In this document: positions 28,101 through 34,963 of the stretch, piece after piece
How the letters are laid out: each line of letters begins with the position of its first letter
Position numbering within the stretch: position 1 is the first letter of the stretch
Assembly: GCF_003325455.1 (NCBI RefSeq)
Contig: NZ_CP025198.1
Location: 1,178,001-1,242,000, forward strand
Source of the DNA: Acidipropionibacterium virtanenii
Lineage (GTDB): Bacteria; Actinomycetota; Actinomycetes; Propionibacteriales; Propionibacteriaceae
Length of the DNA stretch: 64,000 nucleotides
Direction: 5' to 3'
Notes under the pieces: generated by a model
The model's database searches: none
Told to the model about the DNA's origin: nothing
Seen by the model: only the letters and a program-made list of their open reading frames with translations
Translations under genes and position numbers: made by a program

Positions 28101-28442
28101 AGAGCCTGGTCGGTCTCGGGACGCACCGTCACGCAACTGTCCGGGACTGTTCCGGCAGGGCCGGCCGACCGCCGGCTCGTGATCGCCGAACCCCGTGATG
28201 ACCGTTGGAAGGTGAGTGTCGGCGGTGTCGATCTCCAACACCAGGACGCGGAACCCTCGGGGGGCATCGGGCAGACCTACCGACTGGGTTCGGCGTCCGG
28301 CGAGCTGACCTGGTCGATGCCGAACCAGGGATGGGTCGCCCTGGTGGAGGTGGGCGCGATGCTCGTCCTGATGATCGTTGCCGGACCGAACGCCTCACGG
28401 CGCGCTCCGGCTCCCCGACGCTCGATGGAGGCGGACAAGTGA
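25122..28442 (+). CDS. Large membrane glycosyltransferase (family 2 N-terminal domain)
   Basis: 1106 residues. Residues about 65-330 form a GT2 domain: AILLVHQAGEWLGRTLSRL, DMGSDDESSG, the LHDDLEL metal-binding DxD region and a GGFDPAVPIFRDGVEFGWR acceptor segment. From about 445 to 800 there are some ten hydrophobic helices, and the last about 300 residues look extracytoplasmic before a final helix (WVALVEVGAMLVLMIVAG). This two-part layout is typical of actinobacterial enzymes that extend or export cell-wall glycans. GTG start, with AGGTGAG about 9 nt upstream. It overlaps DUF5719 by GTGA, so the two probably work together. Confidence 0.85.
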   Translation: MNDQTGDAPDTGPAPTGGDVPRTAEGLTDWSIPVVPSMPVKQEDWAWAHERRPEPPTRVGADQVAAILLVHQAGEWLGRTLSRLAGLRDRPGVTIAVDMGSDDESSGLLASARRDGLIEEVLQTPADRAPGQAVAAAVGILPDVITHLWILHDDLELTPDSLHQMLVEVSRAPMADVAFPTLLRPAMRNYPEFIEEQGQTLSGTGARVLPVVDRGDIDQHQGEPARVLGGSTAGMFVSLAAWRRVGGFDPAVPIFRDGVEFGWRANEAGLVVRTAPTCAIHHRQAGRGWARDSVLAARPDLTDRLVGMRMVAARSASVSRTSLALMLQCLVRAVVLLLGKAPGRASDELRAGARLWSSRSVTIEMAERIRDFRQGCDPDDISHTERLLPTRRRMWRRIADQFAGDISDRLHPGRDADLGTSIDELTADDEFTGREHHTVLNPYSVMLVVMLVLGMVAGRSLFGSGSAVSAWLAPAPDGLSGAWSAWLGAVPGQYGGSAPWLGIAALGSVITIGQPEVFARACLLLAPLAAAMSAHHLTRRVLGLGAPAVVVASMWGLLPVITGSLARGSVTGLAMAVVIPQVALHSWRLLAPATIDIDELWGAGATSGPPDRWRSAGALAAWTAVAVSLVPVSWVLVLVVMVAAVRADRTVWRQALLALLTPLVVVSPWLVRIASAPARLITGADPLLTGTFAPRAGLWVLLGGGVSVAAVPAWASLIGVLPMWFAALWALTWLLRHRGAEGAAGRGRVIGTASVSLLAFLAAGVASRRLVGLWGTQIHPEIETWQMIGLGGLLALIATAWQGTMLAVQTDEDGAQADESDPDRAPSLGELMARWGSKVLPGVLTVGLVASSLWWAVGGAGQPLHRVSSKLPAYVTAVQDSPRRTRTLVVLVQDSGTSWNLVDSRTPGWGTGERPVISTDQRIRTDASELARAVATGDVGEDFSARLKALGVAHVWMRGARDDVVAQVSNASGLTSARADADTTVWSLDGDPSRAWSVSGRTVTQLSGTVPAGPADRRLVIAEPRDDRWKVSVGGVDLQHQDAEPSGGIGQTYRLGSASGELTWSMPNQGWVALVEVGAMLVLMIVAGPNASRRAPAPRRSMEADK

Positions 28443-29869
28443 GACCACGCAGAGCCGCAGAGGATCCTCGCGACGAGGCCGACGAGCCGCCGGAGCAGGT
28501 CTCGCCCGGGCCGCGCAGGGTCACCGGAGGCCGGCCGGCCGTGGAGGAACCGGCCGCCGCCGAGGGATCCCGGACCCGGCGCTCGTGGTTCGGTCCACTA
28601 CGGGCGGGCCTCTTCGGGGTGGTCGCCCTGGCCGTGGGTCTGGGCGCCTCCGTGATCCCCTCCCAGCAGGCCGACACCCAGGTCGTTCCCGGTGTCACAC
28701 CGGGCCAGACCCTGGTCTGCCAGCCGTCGCTCGAGAAGGCGTCGATGGCGGTCGGCTCGACGAGCCCGAGTCTGCAGGTCGGCGAGTTGACCGGGGAGCC
28801 CACCGACCTCCGGATGCCGGCGGCGGCGTCGATCGGGACCGGCGCGCGTCTGGTGCGCTCGGTGACCGGTCAGGGCCGGCCGGTGGCCACGACACTGTCG
28901 ACGGTCGGATCGGGGGCGGCCGCCACCTCGACGATGAGCCCGTGCACGACCGCGGCGACCGGCGGCACTCTCATCGTCGCCGACCCGAGCTCCGCGGACA
29001 TCATCGTCACCAACCCCGACTCCGAGGAGGCCACGGTCGACGTGAGCCTCAGCGGGGCCAAGGGCGCGATCGACAGCGAGGGCTCCCGGGGGATCACGGT
29101 GCCGGCCAGATCCAGCAAGGCCCTCCCGCTGTCGGTGTGGGCGACCGGTACCAGTCCGGTCTCGGCGACCGTCCGCGCCGAGTCGGGCCGGATCGTGGCG
29201 TCCGCACGCACCGGCGGTTCCGGCGGTCGGGAGGCCTATCCGATGTCGCAGGCCTCCCAGGGCCTGTTGCTGCCGGCCGTCCCGGCCGGGGCCACCTCGG
29301 CGGAACTGCTGCTGTCGAACCCCGGCAGTTCGCGGACCACCGTGTCGGTGAAGGCGCTGGCCTCAGGGGGAGCGTTCACCCCGGAGGGGGCCGATCAGGT
29401 CCAGGTGGACCCGCAGACCACCATCGCCGTCGACATGAGCAAGGCCCTGGCCGGGGAGGCGGTGGCCCTTCAGGTCAGCGCCGACAGCCCGGTGGCAGCC
29501 CAGTTGATGAGTGTCAAGGGTTCCGATCGGGCGATGGCCGTGCCCGCGGGTTCTGGCACGAGGCTGCAGTCGGCGCTCCCGGCCGGGGGCACCCTGGCGG
29601 TCTCGAACCCCTCGCAGCAGGCGGCGCAGTTCACGGGTTCGTTCACCACCACCGCCGGCAAGAAGGTGGCCGTCAGCGGTTCGGTGGCGCCCGGAGCCAC
29701 CTTCACCAAGGATCTGGGGTCTGACGTCGGCTTCCTGCAGATCACCGCCACGCGTTCGGTGACAGCCGGGGTCTGGACCGCCCGCAATGGGCTCTCATCG
29801 GTGCCGCTGAGCCTGGTGGCGGGTGCGGTGAAGGGCCCCAGAATGGGCATCGATCCCCAGCTGTCCTAG
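28439..29869 (+). CDS. DUF5719 family exported protein
   Basis: 476 residues from GTG 28439, which overlaps the preceding stop and has GGAGG 8 nt upstream. A charged cytoplasmic N-terminus (1-50) leads to one transmembrane helix (LRAGLFGVVALAVGLGASVI). The remainder is a long extracytoplasmic region made of repeated beta-rich units of about 100 residues (for example VTNPDSEEATVDVSLSG, LLSNPGSSRTTVSVKAL and LAVSNPSQQAAQFTGSF). This is the DUF5719 pattern found downstream of large wall glycosyltransferases in actinobacteria. Function unknown; a glycan-binding or scaffold role is inferred. Confidence 0.82.
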   Translation: MRPRRAAEDPRDEADEPPEQVSPGPRRVTGGRPAVEEPAAAEGSRTRRSWFGPLRAGLFGVVALAVGLGASVIPSQQADTQVVPGVTPGQTLVCQPSLEKASMAVGSTSPSLQVGELTGEPTDLRMPAAASIGTGARLVRSVTGQGRPVATTLSTVGSGAAATSTMSPCTTAATGGTLIVADPSSADIIVTNPDSEEATVDVSLSGAKGAIDSEGSRGITVPARSSKALPLSVWATGTSPVSATVRAESGRIVASARTGGSGGREAYPMSQASQGLLLPAVPAGATSAELLLSNPGSSRTTVSVKALASGGAFTPEGADQVQVDPQTTIAVDMSKALAGEAVALQVSADSPVAAQLMSVKGSDRAMAVPAGSGTRLQSALPAGGTLAVSNPSQQAAQFTGSFTTTAGKKVAVSGSVAPGATFTKDLGSDVGFLQITATRSVTAGVWTARNGLSSVPLSLVAGAVKGPRMGIDPQLS

Positions 29870-30300
29870 ACCTCCCGACCGTCCTGGCCGTCGCTTCCGT
29901 CGATGACGTCGACGGGCAGTCCGGTGAGGGCGCTGAGCTGTTCGACAAGGGTGCGGTGGACCAGGATCACCAGGCCTGTCGGGGTGGCCGCCCGCAGTTC
30001 CAGAGGGCGACGGAAGAGCACGACCCGGGAGGGCCGGTGGCCGTCTCCGTCCTGAGCCGACGCCAACGGCACCCGGTCCTCGACGAAGGACTGCTTCTCG
30101 GGCACCTCCTCGATGCCGACCACGACCCCGTCGAGGGCGGCGGGACAGGTCTGCGCGACATGGTCCAGGGCCGAACCGACGGCCTCGGCGAAGAACTCCG
30201 TGCGGGTCGGGGCGGGACGGCGCAGGACGCCGCCGTGCTCCCTGGGCACCACGAGGGGGCCGCGCATTCCCCGGCCATGGCGATCACGACGTGACGACAT
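29866..30300 (-). CDS. Metallopeptidase-family (zincin-like) protein with degenerate motif
   Basis: 144 residues beginning MSSRRDRHGRGMRGPL, which matches the N-terminus of the small actinobacterial metallopeptidase family (DUF1025/zincin-like, Rv3259 neighbourhood). The zinc-binding helix is atypical: the equivalent segment reads VHRTLVEQLSALTG rather than HExxH, so catalytic activity is doubtful. Convergent with DUF5719 (4-nt overlap) and divergent from DUF3499. TACCGT at 30308-30313 lies at -13 to -8. Confidence 0.75.
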   Translation of the reverse strand: MSSRRDRHGRGMRGPLVVPREHGGVLRRPAPTRTEFFAEAVGSALDHVAQTCPAALDGVVVGIEEVPEKQSFVEDRVPLASAQDGDGHRPSRVVLFRRPLELRAATPTGLVILVHRTLVEQLSALTGLPVDVIDGSDGQDGREV

Positions 30301-30307
30301 GGGGCCC

Positions 30308-30343
30308 ACGGTAGTGGTCCAGCCGATCCGCCGGGCGTAGGCT
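30308..30343. promoter_or_regulatory. Divergent leaderless promoters (metallopeptidase-like and DUF3499 genes)
   Basis: TACCGT (minus, 30313 to 30308) and TAGGCT (plus, 30338-30343) each end 7 nt before their start codons, at 30300 and 30351. Confidence 0.5.
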
Positions 30344-30350
30344 CCGGCGG

Positions 30351-30743
30351 GTGAGGGAGTGTTCTCGTCCTGGATGTTCGCGGCCCGCGGTCGCGACACT
30401 GACCTACGTCTACGCGGAGTCCACCGCGGTACTCGGCCCCCTCGGGCCTGCCCGGGAACCCAATTCCTACGACCTGTGCCAGGACCATTCAGGAGCACTC
30501 TCGGCCCCCCGAGGCTGGGAGGTCATCCGCCTGCCCGGAATCGACGAGGCGCCGGCGATCACCCCGGATGACGATCTGATGGCGCTGGCCCGGGCGGTCC
30601 GCGAGACAGGGATGCTCGAGGGGGAGTCGGGCGGGCCCCTCGGCGGCGGCGTGCCGGCTCCGGACTCGGTGCGGGTCGTGGCCTCCCGCGGCCATCTCAG
30701 CGTCATCGTGGATTCCACCGACGCCGCGGGCCGGACGCACTGA
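30351..30743 (+). CDS. DUF3499 family protein
   Basis: 130 residues from GTG 30351. The N-terminus CSRPGCSRPAVATLTYVYAE followed by ESTAVLGPLG and YDLCQDH places a likely zinc site (C4, C9, C43 and the downstream His) in a small domain characteristic of DUF3499, an actinobacterial family next to WhiB2 and ManB. Function unknown. Confidence 0.88.
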   Translation: MRECSRPGCSRPAVATLTYVYAESTAVLGPLGPAREPNSYDLCQDHSGALSAPRGWEVIRLPGIDEAPAITPDDDLMALARAVRETGMLEGESGGPLGGGVPAPDSVRVVASRGHLSVIVDSTDAAGRTH

Positions 30744-30773
30744 ACGGGATCGTCAGGGCACTAGGGTGTGACT

Positions 30774-30998
30774 ATGCCTGACCTTCCCGACACCCCCGAG
30801 GCGCTCGACCTCTCCCCGGCCTTCCTGGAGATCGCCGCCTGTCCCGAGTGCCACTCGAAGTTCGCCCTCGACTACGACCGCGGCGAACTGGTGTGCTCCT
30901 CCCCGGTCTGCGGGCTCGCCTTCCCGGTGTCGGACGGCGTGCCGGATCTGCGGGTCGATTCGGCACGGCGTCCCGCAGGGGGGCAGGAGCAGCAGTGA
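30774..30998 (+). CDS. Trm112-like zinc ribbon protein
   Basis: 74 residues. CPECHSKFALDY and VCSSPVCGLAFPV form a two-knuckle zinc ribbon, and VSDGVPDL is the usual Trm112/YcaR ending. These small proteins activate methyltransferases in other organisms; the partner here is not evident. ATG 30774 is preferred to an upstream GTG at 30768 because TAGGGT (30762-30767) ends exactly 6 nt before it. Confidence 0.87.
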   Translation: MPDLPDTPEALDLSPAFLEIAACPECHSKFALDYDRGELVCSSPVCGLAFPVSDGVPDLRVDSARRPAGGQEQQ

Positions 30999-32065
30999 GC
31001 CCCGCCTTCGATGATTCCCGGCTGGAGCAGCAGACGCTGCCTCCGGCCGCCGAGCAGACGCTGCGCCGGCTGGCCAGCACGGGTGCCCGGATACGGACCG
31101 ACACCGGCGATCTGGAGGCCTGGTGCGCTGAGGCGGCCGCCCGCCTCGAGAGACCCCGAGGGGTCCTGGTGGTCGGTCCCGAGGCCCGGCTGATCAGATC
31201 CGTGCTGGAGCCGCAGTGCCCCGTCCCCATGGTCGCCTGGCCACTCGACCGGGTGCCGGCATGGGTCGGACCCCTCGACCTGGTGGTGGCGCTGGACTCC
31301 CGGGCGCAGACCGCCGAGGAGCCCCACTCGTGCCTCGACGCCGTCGCCGAGGCACGCCGCCGCGGAGCCGCCGTGCTGCTCGCCTCCGAGACCGCTTCGC
31401 CGGCCTGGGCGGCCGCCGGAGGGCGATCCTCGGTGCGCCTGCCGATGACCACCGGCGACCCGATGGCCGCCGCGGTCGCGGTGCTCGCCGTTCTCGGGCG
31501 GATCGGAATCGGTCCCACCGTGATCCCCGAGCAGGTGGCACGGGCCGCCGACATGGTGGCCGAGGCCGCCTCTCCCCACCGCGACCTGGCCCTCAACCCG
31601 GCCAAGGACATGGCCTGTGCGTTGGCCGACGCCGACCCCCTCCTGTGGGGAGGCTCGGTCCTGGCGGCCCGCGCCTCCCGGCGCTTCGCCGAGTCCCTGC
31701 GACAGGCCAGCGGCCGGTCCGCCCTGTCGGCCGATGCCGAGGCCCTGATGCCGGTCATCACCGCCACCGAGCCGCGCGATCCGTTCGCCGATCCGGAGAT
31801 CGACGGGGCTGCGGACCGGCCCGTCCTGGTCGTCATGGACGACGGCGCGCCGGACCCTCTCGGATCGCGGGACCGGCTGGAGGCGGCCTGCCGGAGTCGC
31901 GATGTGGCGGTGCGCACCATCGGCCTGCCGATGGGTACCGGGGAGGAGGGGCCGGTCGGGACATACGTCACCCTGATGCTCCAGGGGCGCTTCGCAGCCG
32001 CCTATCTGGGCCTGGGGCTGGGGCGCCTCGACCGGTCCGAGGAACGGGGCCCCGGTGAGTACTGA
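30995..32065 (+). CDS. SIS-domain protein (phosphosugar isomerase-like)
   Basis: 356 residues from GTG 30995, overlapping the Trm112 stop. Pattern and position match the actinobacterial gene beside manA and manB (recalled as Rv3256c), annotated as a SIS or phosphomannose isomerase-like protein. Two Rossmann-like halves are suggested by VLVVGPEARLIRSV and PLDLVVALDSR, then LLWGGSVLAARASRRFAESL in the second half. A canonical SIS serine motif is weak, so activity is uncertain. The 3' end overlaps the transporter gene by 11 nt. Confidence 0.72.
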   Translation: MSPAFDDSRLEQQTLPPAAEQTLRRLASTGARIRTDTGDLEAWCAEAAARLERPRGVLVVGPEARLIRSVLEPQCPVPMVAWPLDRVPAWVGPLDLVVALDSRAQTAEEPHSCLDAVAEARRRGAAVLLASETASPAWAAAGGRSSVRLPMTTGDPMAAAVAVLAVLGRIGIGPTVIPEQVARAADMVAEAASPHRDLALNPAKDMACALADADPLLWGGSVLAARASRRFAESLRQASGRSALSADAEALMPVITATEPRDPFADPEIDGAADRPVLVVMDDGAPDPLGSRDRLEAACRSRDVAVRTIGLPMGTGEEGPVGTYVTLMLQGRFAAAYLGLGLGRLDRSEERGPGEY

Positions 32066-33020
32066 GGGCGGGCGCAGGGCGATCATTGCCGCGGCCAGTG
32101 CCAATCTGGGCATCGCCGCCACCAAATTCGCGGCCTGGGGCGTGACCGGCGCGTCGTCGATGCTCGCCGAGGCCATTCACTCCACCGCCGACACCGGGAA
32201 CCAGCTGCTGCTCATGATCGGCGGTCGCGCCGCCGTCCGCGAGCCCGACGAGGAGCACCCCTTCGGTTACGGCCGGGCCCGCTACCTGGCCGCCTTCATG
32301 GTGGCCATCGTGCTGTTCACGCTCGGCGGCCTGTTCGCCCTGTACGAATGCTACGAGAAGATCATGGCCGTGCGCGCCGGAGAGCACGACGCCCTCACCG
32401 AGTCCACCTGGTGGTGGGTTCCGTTGGTGGTCGTCGGGATCTCGCTGGTCGCGGAGTCGCTGAGCCTGCGGACCGCCCTGAAGGAGACCCACAAGGCCAG
32501 GGCTCATCTCTCGGTGCTGGACTTCATCAAACAGGCGAAGGCGCCCGAACTGCCGGTGGTCATGCTGGAGGACTCCGCCGCCGTCCTCGGTCTGGTCTTC
32601 GCACTGGCCGGCATCGGGCTGACCCTTCTGACCGGCAATGAGATCTTCGACGCCGTGGGCAGTGGTTGTATCGGCCTGCTGCTGGTCGTGGTCGCGGTGA
32701 TCCTCGGCCGGGAGATGCTCTCCCTGCTGGAGGGAGAGTCGGCCAGCCCCGAGAATCGCGCCGCCGTCGCCGAGGCGATCAGCGACACCTCCGGCGTCGA
32801 CTCGATCATCCACATGCGCACCATTCACGTCGCCCCGGAGACGATCCTGGTGGCCGCGAAGATCGCGGTCGATCCCGGGGACTCGGCGGTCGGCGTCGCC
32901 AGGATCATCGACGACGCCGAGGCCGCGGTCCGCGCGGCCGTGCCCATGGTGGGCCCCCTCTACCTGGAACCCGACATCCTGCGTCCGTCCCCGTCGGACG
33001 CCGACGTGAAGGAGAACTGA
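32055..33020 (+). CDS. Cation diffusion facilitator transporter
   Basis: 321 residues. Exports divalent metal ions across the membrane. Transmembrane helix 2 carries the metal site [13 protein letters not shown] (His and two Asp-like positions), [14 protein letters not shown] is the family loop, and [14 protein letters not shown] in helix 5 supplies the paired acidic site. Six helices are followed by a C-terminal cytoplasmic domain ([19 protein letters not shown]). Metal specificity (Zn, Fe or Mn) cannot be fixed. Confidence 0.9.
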   Translation: MSTEGGRRAIIAAASANLGIAATKFAAWGVTGASSMLAEAIHSTADTGNQLLLMIGGRAAVREPDEEHPFGYGRARYLAAFMVAIVLFTLGGLFALYECYEKIMAVRAGEHDALTESTWWWVPLVVVGISLVAESLSLRTALKETHKARAHLSVLDFIKQAKAPELPVVMLEDSAAVLGLVFALAGIGLTLLTGNEIFDAVGSGCIGLLLVVVAVILGREMLSLLEGESASPENRAAVAEAISDTSGVDSIIHMRTIHVAPETILVAAKIAVDPGDSAVGVARIIDDAEAAVRAAVPMVGPLYLEPDILRPSPSDADVKEN

Positions 33021-33022
33021 CG

Positions 33023-33556
33023 ATGACGAGAGTCCTGGTCCTCAACGGCCCGAACCTGGGGCGGCTGGGCAGACGCCAGCCCGAGATCTACGGCTCCCTC
33101 ACTCACGCCGGGCTGCGCGAGCATCTGGTCGGTACCGGGGAGGGGCTCGGGCTCGACGTCGAGGTGCGACAGACCGATTCCGAGGCGGAGATGATCAACT
33201 GGCTGCACGAGGCCGCCGACGAGCAGCTCCCGGTCGTCATCAACCCCGCCGCGTGGAGCCACTACTCGATCGCGATCGCCGACGCCGTCGCCCAGGTCGA
33301 GGCGCCCGTCGTCGAGGTGCACCTGTCCAATATCGCCGCACGCGAGGAGTTCCGTCACCACAGCGTGATCTCGGCCTATGTCACCGGCACCATCACCGGC
33401 CTCGGGGCCTCCGGATACGACTACGCCCTCGCTCACATCTCGGCCCTGATGGAGTCCGAGGAGACCCGCACCGATCCGGCCCAGATCACTCCGGGACTGA
33501 CCCAGGCTGAGTTGATGGGGCGGGGGGACAACCCCCTCGCGACCCCTGAACGGTGA
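33023..33556 (+). CDS. aroQ: 3-dehydroquinate dehydratase, type II
   Basis: 177 residues. Third step of the shikimate pathway. [17 protein letters not shown] has the catalytic Tyr and the lid Arg, [18 protein letters not shown] holds the catalytic His and substrate-binding Arg, and the GLGRR rather than NMLG form agrees with actinobacterial enzymes. AAGGAG lies 8 nt before the ATG, two nt after the transporter stop. No other aro gene is adjacent. A 30-residue C-terminal tail extends beyond the usual end. Confidence 0.93.
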   Translation: MTRVLVLNGPNLGRLGRRQPEIYGSLTHAGLREHLVGTGEGLGLDVEVRQTDSEAEMINWLHEAADEQLPVVINPAAWSHYSIAIADAVAQVEAPVVEVHLSNIAAREEFRHHSVISAYVTGTITGLGASGYDYALAHISALMESEETRTDPAQITPGLTQAELMGRGDNPLATPER

Positions 33557-33641
33557 GGGTCGGTCACTGAGTTCGAGGACGGAGGGCGTCGCCGGCCAGT
33601 GCACAGAATATGAGTGACGACCCGCACCGCGGATCGTCAGA

Positions 33642-33899
33642 TCATTTGCCGGGCTTGCCGGGGTTGAGGGACTCCCAGATCTCCTTGCACTCCGGGCACA
33701 CCGGGAAACGGTCCGGATTGCGGGTCGGGACCCACACCTTCCCGCACAGTGCGACGACGGGTGTGCCGTTGACGATCGCGTCGGTGAGCTTCGCCTTGGG
33801 CACATAGTGCGAGAATCGTTCAGCGTCGCCATCCTGGAAGGACGGTTGGGTGCGCTCCTCGACGACTGTCTCGGATCCTGGTGCGGCCTGGGTGCTCAT
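33642..33899 (-). CDS. DUF3039 family protein
   Basis: 85 residues. FSHYVPKAKLTDAIVNGTPVVALCGKVWVP and the CPECKEIWE knuckle define DUF3039, a small actinobacterial protein with a single probable zinc site. Function unknown. TAGAAT at 33906-33911 ends exactly 6 nt before the ATG. Confidence 0.9.
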   Translation of the reverse strand: MSTQAAPGSETVVEERTQPSFQDGDAERFSHYVPKAKLTDAIVNGTPVVALCGKVWVPTRNPDRFPVCPECKEIWESLNPGKPGK

Positions 33900-34026
33900 A
33901 GGCCGATTCTAGGCGGCTTGCGCACCACGTGGGCCGACGCCCGGCTCAGCGCAGAGCGATACAGCAGGTCCGCTCGGCGGGCCCGACCGGCTGGGGTCCG
34001 CAGTGCGCACGTGGGATAGTTGACCA

Positions 34027-34911
34027 GTGAGCAGTCAAGAGCCGACCCGACGGGACACCCGACCCGAGAACCCGGGAGACGCCCCGATGCTGCCCCCGAT
34101 GGGCTGGTACCCCGATCCCGGTGGCAGCGAGAAGGAGCGTTACTGGGACGGATCCCGCTGGACCCGCAACCTTCGGGCTCCCCGTGAGATCGAGACGGTC
34201 GCGGATCAGCACGACCGACGGCCCGGATCGCTGCGTCAGACCGCGGATCCGCTTCCCACGGGTGACGCAGGAGCCCGTCACCAGGTGGTGCAGCGCAGGT
34301 CCGCCGACGCCCCTCGCGCCGCCCCGGCATCCCGGCACCCCGAGCAGCAGCCGGACTCCCGCCGGACCGTCGAGGCGCGCACCGGGGACGGGATGCCTCT
34401 GGCCGGCTGGTGGTGGAGAGTGCTCTCCACGATCATCGACGCCGCTCTGGTGTGGATCGTGGTGGCTGTGGTGCTCCGTGACCAGTTCACCCTCTTCCTG
34501 ACCCGCTCGATGCAACTCTCGGCCGAGAGCATGAATTCGTACGGTGCCATGTACGAGGCCGTCGCGCGCGACCAGGAACTGGTGTCGGCGTCGACGGCGA
34601 TCGTCAGTGGTGCCATCATCGGCCAGGCCCTCTACCAGTTCATCATGCTCGTGATCTGCTCGGCCTCGATCGGCCAGCTCATCTGCCGGCTGCGGGTGGT
34701 CGAGGCGGATCACGGTCAGGAGCACCGTCGTCTCCGCTGGGGACGGGCGCTGCTCCGCTCGGCCGTCTGGGGGGCTGTGGAGTACGTCAGCCAGACCACC
34801 CTGGGATTCCTCGGCCTGTTCAGCTACCTCATGCCGCTGTGGCAGCGCCGTCGGCAGACCATCCACGACATCGTCGGCGGCACGCAGGTGATCCGCCTGC
34901 CCCGAGACTGA
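34027..34911 (+). CDS. DUF2510 and RDD domain membrane protein
   Basis: 294 residues. The N-terminus contains a DUF2510 motif (GWYPDPGG, then RYWDGSRWT). A low-complexity linker (about 55-115) leads to an RDD domain: GWWWRVLSTIIDAALVWIVV, LICRLRVVEADHG and RRQTIHDIVGGTQVI, with three or four helices. Transport or regulatory role unknown. GATAGT at 34015-34020 sits at -12 to -7 of the GTG. Confidence 0.85.
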   Translation: MSSQEPTRRDTRPENPGDAPMLPPMGWYPDPGGSEKERYWDGSRWTRNLRAPREIETVADQHDRRPGSLRQTADPLPTGDAGARHQVVQRRSADAPRAAPASRHPEQQPDSRRTVEARTGDGMPLAGWWWRVLSTIIDAALVWIVVAVVLRDQFTLFLTRSMQLSAESMNSYGAMYEAVARDQELVSASTAIVSGAIIGQALYQFIMLVICSASIGQLICRLRVVEADHGQEHRRLRWGRALLRSAVWGAVEYVSQTTLGFLGLFSYLMPLWQRRRQTIHDIVGGTQVIRLPRD

Positions 34912-34963
34912 CCCCGCGCCCATCGACACCTGAATACCGACACCTGAGAAAGGCTCCTCCGCA

